A DNA stretch of 64,000 bases from Saccharopolyspora_C sp040643635 (GTDB lineage: Bacteria; Actinomycetota; Actinomycetes; Mycobacteriales; Pseudonocardiaceae), in contig NZ_JBEYUS010000010.1 of NCBI RefSeq assembly GCF_040643635.1, positions 67,752-131,751 on the forward strand, read 5' to 3'. Shown here piece by piece: positions 39,773 through 48,971 of this stretch (the stretch's first letter is position 1; every line of letters begins with the position of its first letter). Under the pieces are notes generated by a model, which was not told where the DNA came from, searched no databases, and saw only the letters and a list, made by a program, of their open reading frames with translations. Made by a program: the position numbers and the translations under genes.

Positions 39773-41454
39773 GAGAACTCCCAGGGAGGTAACGGGAACA
39801 CGTGGTCGTCGGCGCGGCCCAGCGCGGCGGCGAACCGGTCGTCGGTGGTCAGCTCGCGCAGGTCCGCGCACACCGGGGTGACGACGACCCCGGATTCGGC
39901 GCCGCGGCGGACCCACTCGGCGGTGGGGCGCGTGCGGAACCGGGTGGTGAGGTCGCCGGGACCGAACGCGGCGGCCGCGGTGGCGGGGTCGATTCCCGGC
40001 GGCAGCACGGCGAAACCGTCCTCAGTCCACAATGGAGCCGCGAGCGGATCGGGCGCGCGCCGGCCGGGCCGGGGCACCAGCCCGGCCGCGGAGAACAGCG
40101 AGGTGTCCACTCGTGAGCCCTCCCCGGTGCGCACCCGGTGCAGCAGCGCGCCCAGCACGCCCTGCGCGCACACCAGCCCGCCGAGCACATCGGTCAACGT
40201 CATCAGCGACGGGCGCACCGGGTCGCCCGCGGGGGACAGCGCCGCGGCCAGCCCGCCGCCCGCCTGCACCAGGAAATCCGTGCCCAGCGGCGGATTCGGC
40301 CCGGCCGCCTCGCCCCACCCGGACGCCCACGCGTAGACCAGCCCGGGCCGGGCGCGCGCCAGGTCGGCGGAGTCCAGCCCGAGCTGCGCGGCCTTGCCCG
40401 GCGCCCAGTTGTGCACGAACACCTCGGCGCCCGCCACCAGCTCGCGCAGCTCCCGCCGCCCGGCGGCGGACTTGATGTCCACCTCGACGACCCGCTTGCC
40501 GTCGTTGAGCGAGCGGTAGCGCACCGAGGTGCCCCCGGCGGTCGGCGGGATGCCGCGCATCGGATCGCCCCCGGGCGGTTCGACGCGGATCACCTCGGCG
40601 CCGAGCATCCGCAGCACGTGCCCGGTGACCGGGCCCTGCACCCGCCGGGTCGACTCGACCACGACGAGGCCGTCGAGGGGCGCGGGGCCACCGCGCGGGC
40701 GGAGGGCGGCACCGGGCCGGCCCAGGGGAGCGGTGGTGCAGGCGGGAACCTCCCACGGCGGCACCGGATCCTCCCGGACCGGCAGCACCGCCACTCCGGA
40801 CTCCGCCGCCGCGGCCAGCACCTCGGCGAACCGGGCGCGGCCCACCGCCGCGTGCAGGGCGGGCGGTAGCGCGCAGCACGCCGTGCCGAAGCGCCGCTGG
40901 AACGGGCCCCAGCCGCGCGCGATCGCGGCGTGCTCGGCACCGAGAGCCTGCCAGAACCGCAGCCACGGGTCCGCGTCGAGCGTCTCCAGCTCGCAACGCA
41001 CCCCGTCGGCGGTGGTGAACGGCGGCCGCGCCCCACCGGGCTCCGGCCGCGGTTCCGCGTCCTCGGCGGTGTCGGCGTCGGTGGCCGCGACCGCCAGGTA
41101 CTGCTGCACGCTGAGCAGCGCGGCCGCCGCCACCGAGGTGCGCACCCGTGCCATCCGCGCGCCCCGGGCCCGCGCGATCGCCGCCGCCAGTTCGCCCTGG
41201 CTCGCCAGCACGCCCGCGACGACCGAGGCGTAGTCGACGCCCAGCGCGGCGGGACGCCCGGCGGCCCTGCCGTGCACGTGCATGATGCCGCAGGCCGCCT
41301 GCACCGCGGCCTCGTCCGGCAGCACCGCCCGCACCGGCCCGGACCAGTCGATCTCGCAGCGCACAGCGGGGTCGACCGGCCCGCCGGTCAGGACGTCGCG
41401 GACCTCGGCGGCGACCCGCGCCACCGAGCGCGTCGAGGTGGGTACCCCGCTCAC
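39769..41454 (-). CDS. Family III CoA transferase (CaiB/BaiF type) with partial internal duplication
   Basis: A 561-residue protein, longer than the usual roughly 400. Residues 258-450 are a complete CaiB-like N-terminal domain: LDGLVVVESTRRVQGPVTGHVLRMLGAEVIRVEPPGGDPMR, then GTDFLVQAGGGLAAAL with Asp393 in the catalytic position. Residues 40-230 look like a worn second copy of the middle and C-terminal parts (ALGVDYASVVAGVLASQ, TADGVRCELETLDADPWLRFWQALG, VGRARFAEVLAAAAESGVAVLPV). It transfers CoA between carboxylic acids. GTG at 41454 overlaps the methyltransferase stop by 4 bp. The fusion may replace the usual homodimer interface. Confidence 0.85.
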   Translation of the reverse strand: MSGVPTSTRSVARVAAEVRDVLTGGPVDPAVRCEIDWSGPVRAVLPDEAAVQAACGIMHVHGRAAGRPAALGVDYASVVAGVLASQGELAAAIARARGARMARVRTSVAAAALLSVQQYLAVAATDADTAEDAEPRPEPGGARPPFTTADGVRCELETLDADPWLRFWQALGAEHAAIARGWGPFQRRFGTACCALPPALHAAVGRARFAEVLAAAAESGVAVLPVREDPVPPWEVPACTTAPLGRPGAALRPRGGPAPLDGLVVVESTRRVQGPVTGHVLRMLGAEVIRVEPPGGDPMRGIPPTAGGTSVRYRSLNDGKRVVEVDIKSAAGRRELRELVAGAEVFVHNWAPGKAAQLGLDSADLARARPGLVYAWASGWGEAAGPNPPLGTDFLVQAGGGLAAALSPAGDPVRPSLMTLTDVLGGLVCAQGVLGALLHRVRTGEGSRVDTSLFSAAGLVPRPGRRAPDPLAAPLWTEDGFAVLPPGIDPATAAAAFGPGDLTTRFRTRPTAEWVRRGAESGVVVTPVCADLRELTTDDRFAAALGRADDHVFPLPPWEFS

Positions 41455-42227
41455 CGCGCCGGCTTCCGGCCGTGCACCGAGTACATCAGGCAGGACGTCG
41501 CGCGGAAGTCCGGGTGCCGCACGATCTCCCGCACCTGGTCCAGTTCCCCCGCGGTCATCCCGGCCGACACCAGCTCCGCGTGCATGTCCACAGTGGATTG
41601 CACGAGCAGCAGCAGGTCCGGGCTGCCCGGGTGGCGCAGCTGCACCTGCGGATGCGGGTCGATCTCGACCAGCCCGGCCAGGTGCATCGCCAGCGGCACC
41701 TGCCTGCCCCAGTCGGTGCCCACCCCCGCCGCCCGCATCGCGGTCGCCTTCGCCGCGAGGAACTTCTCGTACAGCAGCGCCGATTCCGCGTCCCCGGCCA
41801 GCAGCAGCGGCTCGTAGGACGTGTCGAACTCGTCGATCTGCAACCACCCGCCCGGTTTCAGCGCACTCACCAGCTTCGCCAGCACCGCCTCCCGCTCGGG
41901 CAGGTGGCGCAGCACCAGGCGCGCCACCACCAGGTCGAACGCCTCCTCGGACAGCGGATCGGTGACGACGTCGTGCTCGACGACCGGCGGCCGCGACCGC
42001 GGGTTCGGCCGCACATCCGTGGCCAGCACGCTGCCGGAGGGCGCCACCCGGTCCGCGAGCCACCGCGCGATCTCGCCGTCGCCCGCACCCACGTCCAGGC
42101 AGTGCCACCCGTCACCCACCCCGGTCTCCGCGAGGCGGGCGCGGGTGAGCGGGTCGTGCGCCGCCGACAGGTGCCGGTGCCGCCCGTGCGCCCGCCGCTG
42201 ATCGAAGACGTAGATCCCGGTCACCAC
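41451..42227 (-). CDS. SAM-dependent methyltransferase (class I)
   Basis: A 258-residue methyltransferase. The SAM-binding motif I is HCLDVGAGDGEIARWLAD near residues 42-59, followed by VLATDVRPN (motif II), FDLVVARLVLRHLPEREAVLAKLVSALKPGGWLQIDEFD (post-motif region) and a C-terminal substrate cap. GTG at 42227 has GGAGGAGG six bases upstream. It probably O-, N- or C-methylates a pathway intermediate of the biosynthetic operon. The acceptor cannot be predicted. Confidence 0.9.
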   Translation of the reverse strand: MVTGIYVFDQRRAHGRHRHLSAAHDPLTRARLAETGVGDGWHCLDVGAGDGEIARWLADRVAPSGSVLATDVRPNPRSRPPVVEHDVVTDPLSEEAFDLVVARLVLRHLPEREAVLAKLVSALKPGGWLQIDEFDTSYEPLLLAGDAESALLYEKFLAAKATAMRAAGVGTDWGRQVPLAMHLAGLVEIDPHPQVQLRHPGSPDLLLLVQSTVDMHAELVSAGMTAGELDQVREIVRHPDFRATSCLMYSVHGRKPAR

Positions 42228-42255
42228 CGGCTTCCTCCTCCGCGCGTCCGGACCG

Positions 42256-43830
42256 TCACGTCCACCGGCCGGATCCGGGCGTGTCGGTGTTCCCGGTGAG
42301 CCGCTCCAGCAGCAGGGCGCGCCGGACCTTCCCGGTACCGGTGCGCGGCACCGCATCCCACGTCAGCACCACCGGTTCGGCCAGCGCGGGCAGTCCGCGG
42401 ATCGCGCGGCGCCACGCTCCGCTCGGCAGCGCTCCGTCCGCGGTCACCACCACCGGCAGCGGGAGGTCGCCGGGACGGCCCAGCAGCACGCACTCCAGCG
42501 CCTGCGGCAGCCGGTCCTCCAGCACGTCCTCGGTCCCCAGGCAGCTCAGCCGCGGCGTCCGGTCCACCTCGCGGTCCAGCAGCGACACGTGGCCGTCCCG
42601 GTGGTGCACGCCGATGTCACCGGTGTTCCACCACGGCCCGCGCGCCTTCGCCGCCCAGCGCTCCGATTCGCCCGCGTAGTCCAGGCAGCGCGCCGCGGTC
42701 CGCGCGAACACCAGGCCCGGCGTGCCGCGCGGCACCGGCTCGAAGGTGTCCGGGTCCACGACCCGCAGCCGCGTCTTCACCGGGATCGGGCGGCCCAGGT
42801 TCCGCGCCCCGGCAGCGGAACGCCTGGTGTGGAAGCGGAACGTCAGCGGCCCCGTCTCCGTCTGCCCCCAGCCCTGCATCCACAGCGGACGCCGGTGCGC
42901 GGAGGCGTGCAGGTAGGCGCGGATCGTCGGCGGGTGCACCGCGTCGTAGGTGCTGATGAACAGCCGCACCCGGCGGAACGGGTTGTCCAGCCGCTCGGTC
43001 AGCGCCCGGAACCGCACGTAGGACGCGGGCAGCGCCTCCACGATCGTCGGCGGGTAGGCGCGCAGCACCGGATCGACCCGGTCCGGATCGGCCGAGCTGA
43101 GCACCACCAGCTCGCGCGGCTGCCTGCTCAGCGCCACCGCGGTCCAGCAGAACGTCCGGCCGTGCGCGTAGGAACTCGCGTTGACCACCACGTCGTCGGG
43201 GCGCACCCCGATCACCGGCACCGGATTCGACTCGAACCGCGCCAGCTGCCCGATGATCGTGCGGGTGGAGTGCACCACCAGCTTCGGCACGCCCGTCGTC
43301 CCCGAGGTGTGGTTGATGACCAGCGGTGCGTCGTCCGGGCGCAGCCGCGGCGCCGGAGCGGACCGGCCGCGCACCTCGTCCAGCCGCACCGCGCCCGGCG
43401 CCTCCCCGTCGAGCAGCAGCGCGGTGCGCGCGGCGGACACCAGGTCCAGGCCCTGCTCCGCGCACCGCCGCACCAGCGCACCGGAGGTCACCAGCACCGC
43501 CGCGTCCAGCCGCTTGAGCAGCTGCTCCAGCGCCGTCGTCGACAGCTCCGCGGACAGCTGCGCGGGCACCGCCCCGATCCGCACCGCCGCGCACGCCAGC
43601 AGGTCGTAGTCCCAGTGGTTCTCCTTGACGATCGCCACCCGGTCCCCGCGCCCCGCACCGGCCGCCGCGAGCCACCCGGCCGCGGTCCGCACCAGGTCGG
43701 CGAGCTCCGCGACCCCGTAGGACGAGCCGCCGTCCGGCGCGATGTCGAACGGCCGGTCCAGCCGCACCGCCGTCGCGGTGCCGCGCCGCGCGCACTCGTC
43801 GAACAGGACGCCCATGTCATGCGGTTTCAA
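42256..43830 (-). CDS. AMP-dependent acyl-adenylating ligase
   Basis: A 524-residue ANL-superfamily ligase. Motifs are INHTSGTTGVPKLVVHSTR (A3, near residue 180), MQGWGQTETGPL (A5), WWNTGDIGVHHRDGHVSLLDREVDRTP (A7-A8 with the adenylate Asp) and RTGTGKVRRALL (A10 lysine). TTG at 43830 is preferred because AGGAG stands eight bases upstream; ATG at 43815 would remove five residues. It is the second acid-activating enzyme of the minus-strand operon, so two acids, or one acid at two stages, are likely activated. The acid is unknown. Confidence 0.9.
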   Translation of the reverse strand: MKPHDMGVLFDECARRGTATAVRLDRPFDIAPDGGSSYGVAELADLVRTAAGWLAAAGAGRGDRVAIVKENHWDYDLLACAAVRIGAVPAQLSAELSTTALEQLLKRLDAAVLVTSGALVRRCAEQGLDLVSAARTALLLDGEAPGAVRLDEVRGRSAPAPRLRPDDAPLVINHTSGTTGVPKLVVHSTRTIIGQLARFESNPVPVIGVRPDDVVVNASSYAHGRTFCWTAVALSRQPRELVVLSSADPDRVDPVLRAYPPTIVEALPASYVRFRALTERLDNPFRRVRLFISTYDAVHPPTIRAYLHASAHRRPLWMQGWGQTETGPLTFRFHTRRSAAGARNLGRPIPVKTRLRVVDPDTFEPVPRGTPGLVFARTAARCLDYAGESERWAAKARGPWWNTGDIGVHHRDGHVSLLDREVDRTPRLSCLGTEDVLEDRLPQALECVLLGRPGDLPLPVVVTADGALPSGAWRRAIRGLPALAEPVVLTWDAVPRTGTGKVRRALLLERLTGNTDTPGSGRWT

Positions 43831-45187
43831 TGCGTCGGCTCCTCGCCTGGGTCGGAATGCTCAACGGGGCGCGCAGCCTGCTCAGCACCCGGGAGGCGGC
43901 CAGCGCGCCGGAACGCACCGCGCCCTCGCTGGCGGGGCGCAGCATCACCCAGTCCCCGGCGTAGTCGACGGGGCGCAAGCGGCGCGCCATGAACCGGGAC
44001 CGCAGGCCCAGCGCCTGCGGGGTGGCCTCCGGCAGGCCGTGCGGGTGGCGGTGCACGAAGTTGCGGCGGTTCGCCGCGAGCAGCTCCGGCAGGTATCGGG
44101 CCGCGGCACCGGTCAGCCGCGCCACGACCTCCTCGTCCGGCAGGTCCAGCAGGCCCGCCGTGGTGCGCGCGTTCGGCATCAGCGTGAGCAGTCCCGCGCC
44201 GGCCGGTGCCCGGTCCGGATGCTTCTGGTGGTCGAACAGGATCGCCGAGAGCACCTCGTCCTCGGCCTCCGGGGTGAGCAGCACGTACGGCGGGGCGCCG
44301 TGCTCCGGCGCCAGCGGCCGGTCCAGCAGGCAGCTCACCTTCAGCGCCGGGGTGAACGTGCAGGCCTCCAGGTACGCCGCCTCCGCTTCCGGTGCGCCCG
44401 GGTGCAGCCGCGCGGCGACCGGTGCGGGCACGCACAGCAGCACCGCGCGCGCCGCCACCACCTCGTCGCCGACGTGCAGCCGGGCCGCGGAGCCGGTGGA
44501 GACGACCTGGTGCACCCGCTGCCCGGTCCGCACGTCCAGCCCGGCGGCGAGCCGCCGCGCCAAGGTGTCCATGCCGCCGCGGTAGGTCCGCCAGTTCGAC
44601 GCGTCGCCGACCGCCAGCAGCAGCGACACCATCACCGCCGCCGAGGACCGTTCGGTGTCCCAGCCGAAGAAGGTGCCCGCGACGGGTTGCAGCAGGTAGT
44701 CGTGCAGGTCCGGGTGGTACCGGCGGGCGAAGTCGGCGACGGAGCTGTCGGCCAGCGGGGTGTGCTGCGGGTCGTCGGTGGCGAACTCGCCGCGGCGGCG
44801 GGACAGCCACATCTGGAACCGGGCCAGGTCCACCCGGGCCAGCGGGGACAGCCCGGCACCGGTGAGCAGCCCGCGCGGTTCGGCGACCCCGGGGTGCGCG
44901 CGGCCGTCCCGCCACATCGAGATCGGGCTGCTGATCAGCGGGATCTCGTGGTCCTCGACGCCGACCCGGGCCAGCAGCTCCCACGTCGCGCGGTAGCCGC
45001 GGGGCGACAGCTGCTCGGCGCCGGTGTCGATGGTGTACCCGTCGACGCGGGCGCTCGCGGTGCGTCCGCCGACGTGCTCGGCGGCCTCGTACACGCGGAC
45101 GTCGAGCCCGGCGCGGGTCAGCTCGGTGGCGGCGGTGAGCCCGGCCATGCCCGCACCCACCACGGCTACGTCCAGCTCGTCGCTCAT
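43817..45187 (-). CDS. FAD-dependent amine oxidase / protoporphyrinogen-oxidase-like desaturase
   Basis: A 456-residue flavoprotein. The FAD-binding motif VAVVGAGMAGLTAATELTRAGLDVRVYEAAEHVGGR is at residues 7-42. A hydrophobic middle domain follows (QPVAGTFFGWDTERSSAAVMVSLLLAVG), and a terminal FAD contact YAGDWVMLRPASEGAVRSGALAASRVL is near 412. This layout is shared by monoamine oxidases, phytoene desaturases and protoporphyrinogen oxidases, so the reaction could be amine oxidation or desaturation. It overlaps the UbiA gene by 4 bp, which suggests that it acts on a prenylated or membrane-associated intermediate. Confidence 0.88.
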   Translation of the reverse strand: MSDELDVAVVGAGMAGLTAATELTRAGLDVRVYEAAEHVGGRTASARVDGYTIDTGAEQLSPRGYRATWELLARVGVEDHEIPLISSPISMWRDGRAHPGVAEPRGLLTGAGLSPLARVDLARFQMWLSRRRGEFATDDPQHTPLADSSVADFARRYHPDLHDYLLQPVAGTFFGWDTERSSAAVMVSLLLAVGDASNWRTYRGGMDTLARRLAAGLDVRTGQRVHQVVSTGSAARLHVGDEVVAARAVLLCVPAPVAARLHPGAPEAEAAYLEACTFTPALKVSCLLDRPLAPEHGAPPYVLLTPEAEDEVLSAILFDHQKHPDRAPAGAGLLTLMPNARTTAGLLDLPDEEVVARLTGAAARYLPELLAANRRNFVHRHPHGLPEATPQALGLRSRFMARRLRPVDYAGDWVMLRPASEGAVRSGALAASRVLSRLRAPLSIPTQARSRRIETA

Positions 45188-46167
45188 CCGGTGGCACCCC
45201 CGAACGCCGCGAGCAGGTTCGCCGCGACCAGCAGCACCACGTACAGCCGGTGCACCCGGAACCCGAGCCTGCGGGCGCGCATGATGTCACCGGCGCGGAA
45301 CCCGAGCTGGTACTGCCGGGCGCGCAGCGCGTTGCCGGGCAGCAGCAGCACCGCGAACCACCACGGCGCCACCCCGCTGACCGACGCGCCCAGGCACAGC
45401 AGGAACTCGCCCAGCGACAGCGCCCCGATGAACAGCGCGTTGCCGCGCGGCGAGGTCAGCGCCGCCACCGTCGGCCGGCCCACCGCCCGGTCGCCCGCGA
45501 CGTCGTTGGTGTTGGAGTACACCCCGAACATGAGCGGCCCGAGGCCGAACAGCACCGCCTGCACCAGCACGAACCCGGAGAACTCGCCGGTCGCCAGCCC
45601 GTACGGGGCGAGCACCAGCACGGTGCCCAGCGCGACGAGGAACGCCTCCTGGAAGCCGTGGTAGCTGAGCTTGAGCCCGTAGGAGTACTGCAGCGCGATC
45701 ACGAAGGTCACCGCGATCACCACGATCGTCCACATCGGACGGTGCGGGGCGACGACGGCGGCCGCCAGCCACAGCAGCGCCCCGCACCCGGCGGCGGCCC
45801 AGCCGAAGCCCAGCGCCTCCCGCTCGGTCAGCGCGCCGGAGACCAGCGGTTTGCGCAGCTTCTTGCGCAGCGGATCGTTCGGCCCGTAGTTGGCGATGTC
45901 GCTGCCGTCGCGGAACCCCGTCACGTCGTCGAACGACACCAGCGCCACCAGGGTGCAGACCTCGCCGAGCAGGAACAGCAGCAGCATCGGCAGCGCCTCG
46001 GCGCCCGCGGCGAACCCGGCGGCGGGCAGCGCGGCCGCGCCGACCACGAACACGCTGAGGTAGTAGTCGTAGACGTCGAGCTTGCCCAGGCGGGCGAAGG
46101 TGCGGGCCTTGCTCTCCGGCCTGCCTGCCCCGGTGCGTTCGGGGGCGGCGTGCAGGTCACTGGTCAT
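45184..46167 (-). CDS. UbiA-family prenyltransferase
   Basis: A 327-residue integral membrane enzyme with about eight to nine hydrophobic helices. The two aspartate-rich motifs expected for prenyl diphosphate-Mg binding are present in modified form: SFDDVTGFRDGSD near residue 78 and YSNTNDVAGDR near 222. It would attach an isoprenoid or similar diphosphate-borne group to an acceptor at the membrane. ATG at 46167 lies within the end of the upstream aminotransferase gene (11-bp overlap). No polyprenyl diphosphate synthase is encoded nearby, so the donor must come from primary metabolism. Confidence 0.88.
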   Translation of the reverse strand: MTSDLHAAPERTGAGRPESKARTFARLGKLDVYDYYLSVFVVGAAALPAAGFAAGAEALPMLLLFLLGEVCTLVALVSFDDVTGFRDGSDIANYGPNDPLRKKLRKPLVSGALTEREALGFGWAAAGCGALLWLAAAVVAPHRPMWTIVVIAVTFVIALQYSYGLKLSYHGFQEAFLVALGTVLVLAPYGLATGEFSGFVLVQAVLFGLGPLMFGVYSNTNDVAGDRAVGRPTVAALTSPRGNALFIGALSLGEFLLCLGASVSGVAPWWFAVLLLPGNALRARQYQLGFRAGDIMRARRLGFRVHRLYVVLLVAANLLAAFGGATG

Positions 46168-47341
46168 CGTGTCGTGCTGCTCCTGTTCCGGACTGGCTGG
46201 TGCCCGGCGCCTGCGCGCGCGGGCGGTGGCGGGCGAACTCGCAGACCGCGTCGGCGATCCGGGTCACGTCCCCGTCGGTGAGGTGCGGGTAGATCGGGAG
46301 GGCGATGATGCGGGCGCTGGCCCGCTCGGCGTTCGGCCAGTGCTCGTCCACGGGTGCCCAGGGCCGGAACGCGGCCTGGTGCGGCAGCGCCAGCGGGTAG
46401 TACACGTGCGAGCCGATCCCGTGCTCGACGAGGTATTCCCGCAGCGCGTCGCGTTCCTCGGCGAGCAGGCAGTACACGTAGTGGCAGCGGCCCTCGCGGC
46501 CCGGTGGTGGCGGGTGCACGCCGTGCTCGGCGAGCGGGGCGAAGCGCTCCGTGTAGTGCTCGGCGATCTCGGCACGCCGCCGGAGCCGGGCGGGCAGGCC
46601 CGGGTACCGGTAGCGCTGGAACGCGGCCTGGATCTCGTCGAACCGGCTGTTGGTGCCGACGACGCGGTGCACGAACCGCTCCTGCTGGCCGTGGTTGCGC
46701 AGCATCCGGACCCGCTGCCCCAGCTCGGGGTCGCGGGTGACGACGGCGCCGCCTTCGCCGGGCATGCCGAAGGACTTGACCTGGACGAAGGAGTAGACGC
46801 CCGCGTCGCCCCACAACCCGGCGGGCGTACCGCGCAGCACCGCGCCCTGGGCGACCGCGGAATCCTCGACCAGCCGCAGGCCGTGCTCGGCGGCCAGCTC
46901 GGTGAACCGGGGCATGTCGGCCATGATCGAGAACATGTGCGCGGGCAGCAGCGCCTTGGTGCGGTGGGTGATGTGCCGCCGCGCCGACTCGGGGTCGAGC
47001 ACCATGGTGCGCGGGTCGATGTCGGCGAACACCGGGACGGCGCCGACCTCCAGCACGGCACCGGCCAGCGGGGCGCACCCGAACGCGGGCACCACGACCT
47101 CGTCACCGGGGCCGACGTCCACGGCGCGCAGCACCAGCCCGAGCGCGGTGGTGCCGCTGCCGCAGGCGATGACGTCGGCGGCGCCGAGATCGTCGCGCAG
47201 CAGCTCCTCGAATTCCCGGGTTTGTTCACCGAGGATGAATTTCTGTCGAGGATCCCGACCGATCTCGCCGATGATATCGAGCATCACCTTGCGATCGTCT
47301 TCGAACAGATCGGGCGGGAAGAACGGAATCTCGGAACGCAT
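46157..47341 (-). CDS. DegT/DnrJ/EryC1/StrS-family aminotransferase
   Basis: A 394-residue PLP enzyme of the sugar aminotransferase family. It has the substrate-loop start IPFFPPDLFEDDR, the cofactor motif ACGSGTTALGLVLRAV near residue 60, VEDSAVAQGA (PLP-ring Asp) near 158, and YSFVQVKSFGMPGEGGAVVT near 178 with the Schiff-base lysine. Family members aminate keto-sugars or keto-cyclitols, usually from glutamate or glutamine. ATG at 47341 overlaps the stop of its paralogue upstream. Two members in a row suggest a diamino product or two amination steps. Confidence 0.92.
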   Translation of the reverse strand: MRSEIPFFPPDLFEDDRKVMLDIIGEIGRDPRQKFILGEQTREFEELLRDDLGAADVIACGSGTTALGLVLRAVDVGPGDEVVVPAFGCAPLAGAVLEVGAVPVFADIDPRTMVLDPESARRHITHRTKALLPAHMFSIMADMPRFTELAAEHGLRLVEDSAVAQGAVLRGTPAGLWGDAGVYSFVQVKSFGMPGEGGAVVTRDPELGQRVRMLRNHGQQERFVHRVVGTNSRFDEIQAAFQRYRYPGLPARLRRRAEIAEHYTERFAPLAEHGVHPPPPGREGRCHYVYCLLAEERDALREYLVEHGIGSHVYYPLALPHQAAFRPWAPVDEHWPNAERASARIIALPIYPHLTDGDVTRIADAVCEFARHRPRAQAPGTSQSGTGAARHDDQ

Positions 47342-48555
47342 CACGCGCGCCTCCCGGAATAGAAGGAGCGGATCGACGAGCACACCCGATCGAGTTGCCC
47401 GAGGGTGAGGTCCGGGTAGAGCGGAAGGGCCACCGCACGCCGCGCCGCCGCTTCCGCGTGGGGCAGCGGAACCTTCGCGGAATAATCCGCCGAAAAGCAG
47501 GGTTGCCGGTGCAGCGGAATGGGGTAGTAGGTTTCGGTGCCGATTTCCGCGCGGGCCAGCCACTCGACCAGCTCGTCGCGGCGCTCCACCTCGACCAGGT
47601 AGACGTACCAGGCGCTCGTCGAGCCGGGGCCGCGGTCGAGGACCTCCGGCAGCCGCACGATCCCCGGCACGTCCGCGAGCCGCTCCCGGTAGGCGGCGGC
47701 CAGCTCGGCGCGGCGCGCGATGTCCCGGTCCAGCTCCGGCAGCTTCGCCAGCAGCACCGCCGCCTGGATGTCGTCCATCTTGCTGTTCGTGCCCGGCCGG
47801 GCGGTCTCGGTGGAGATGCCGGGGAAGTGGTCCAGGGTGTGCCCGAACCGCCCGTGGTGGCGCAGCCCCGCGACCAGCTCCGCGGTCCGCGGATCGTCGG
47901 TCAGCACCGCCCCGGCGTCGCCGATCGCGCCGAGCGTCTTGCTCGGGAAGAACGAGAGCACGCCGCCCGCGCCGTGCAGCCCGGCGTGCACTCCGACCTG
48001 GCGCATCCCGATCGCCTCGGCGCTGTCCTCCAGCACCACCAGCCCGTGCCGCGCCGCGACCCGGGACACCGCGCTCATGTCCGCCATCTGCGAGAACAGG
48101 TGCGCGGGCAGCACGAACCGGGTGCGCGGGCCCGCGACCCGCTCCACCTCGGCCGGGTCCAGCGCATAGGTCACCGGGTCGATGTCGGCGAACACCGGGC
48201 GGCCCCCGGCCAGCACCACCGAACTCGCGGTCGCCACGAACGAGTAGGCGGGGACCACCACCTCGTCCCCGGGCCGCAGCCCCACCGCCCGCAGCAGCAG
48301 GACCAGCGCGTCCGTCCCGCTGTTCACGCCGATCGCGTACCGCGCGCCGGTGTACTCGCAGAGCCGCCGTTCCAGCTCGGCGACCTGCTTGCCGTGGGAG
48401 AACTTGCCGTTGTCGAAGACCGCTTCGACGCGGTCGCTGATGGCCGGCCAGAGCCGGTCGAACGTGCGGGCCTGCGAGAAGAACGGAACGGGCGCGGACG
48501 AATCCGGCGGGCTCGATAATTCCCGCGTCCCGGTGTCATGCACACCGCGGGACAC
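47341..48555 (-). CDS. DegT/DnrJ/EryC1/StrS-family aminotransferase
   Basis: A 404-residue paralogue of the next gene and the first gene of the nine-gene minus-strand operon. Motifs are VPFFSQARTF, IGVNSGTDALVLLLRAVG near residue 80, VPAYSFVATASSVVLAGG, VLEDSAEAIGMRQVG near 175 and LSFFPSKTLGAIGDAGAVLT near 199 with the PLP lysine in the normal SFFPSKxLGxxGDAG form. It is therefore the more canonical of the pair. GTG at 48555 is supported by AGGAG nine bases upstream. It likely aminates a keto-sugar or cyclitol made by the divergent dehydrogenase operon. Confidence 0.93.
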   Translation of the reverse strand: MSRGVHDTGTRELSSPPDSSAPVPFFSQARTFDRLWPAISDRVEAVFDNGKFSHGKQVAELERRLCEYTGARYAIGVNSGTDALVLLLRAVGLRPGDEVVVPAYSFVATASSVVLAGGRPVFADIDPVTYALDPAEVERVAGPRTRFVLPAHLFSQMADMSAVSRVAARHGLVVLEDSAEAIGMRQVGVHAGLHGAGGVLSFFPSKTLGAIGDAGAVLTDDPRTAELVAGLRHHGRFGHTLDHFPGISTETARPGTNSKMDDIQAAVLLAKLPELDRDIARRAELAAAYRERLADVPGIVRLPEVLDRGPGSTSAWYVYLVEVERRDELVEWLARAEIGTETYYPIPLHRQPCFSADYSAKVPLPHAEAAARRAVALPLYPDLTLGQLDRVCSSIRSFYSGRRA

Positions 48556-48971
48556 GACGGTCAACTCCTGGGAAATGGGGAGGGATCTTCGGCTAGGCAA
48601 AGTAGCGGAACGCCGCGCGGATCCGAAAGGCCACCGGAACGTGAAGCGCGTTTTTCATCCTTTCCGGTGATCACCTGCGGGTGGCGCGCGGACCCGGTTC
48701 CTGGGCTGTTCGGGGAAATCGTTAGTCTTGCCCTCCGGCGGCCCCGCGCGGTCGCCGACCTGCATTCCGCCACGCATCCCGAATGGTCGCCCGATCCGTC
48801 CCGTGTGGACGGTTCGGGAAAAGGCGTGAACTCCGGAACCGGTGCGGAAGCGGGAACGAATTCGCGGAGAACGGCGAAACCCGGCCGGGATCCCCCGGTC
48901 CGAACCCCGGCATGCGGCGGACTCCGGAATCCCGGAAACAACCTCGAACCCCTCTGGAGCAACGGAGCACG
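48556..48971. promoter_or_regulatory. Divergent promoter region of the biosynthetic cluster
   Basis: This 416-bp gap separates the nine-gene minus operon from the six-gene plus operon and must hold both promoters. It contains a less GC-rich stretch near 48640-48670 (GCGTTTTTCATCC) but no recognisable operator, riboswitch or gene. No pathway-specific regulator gene is adjacent. Confidence 0.55.
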
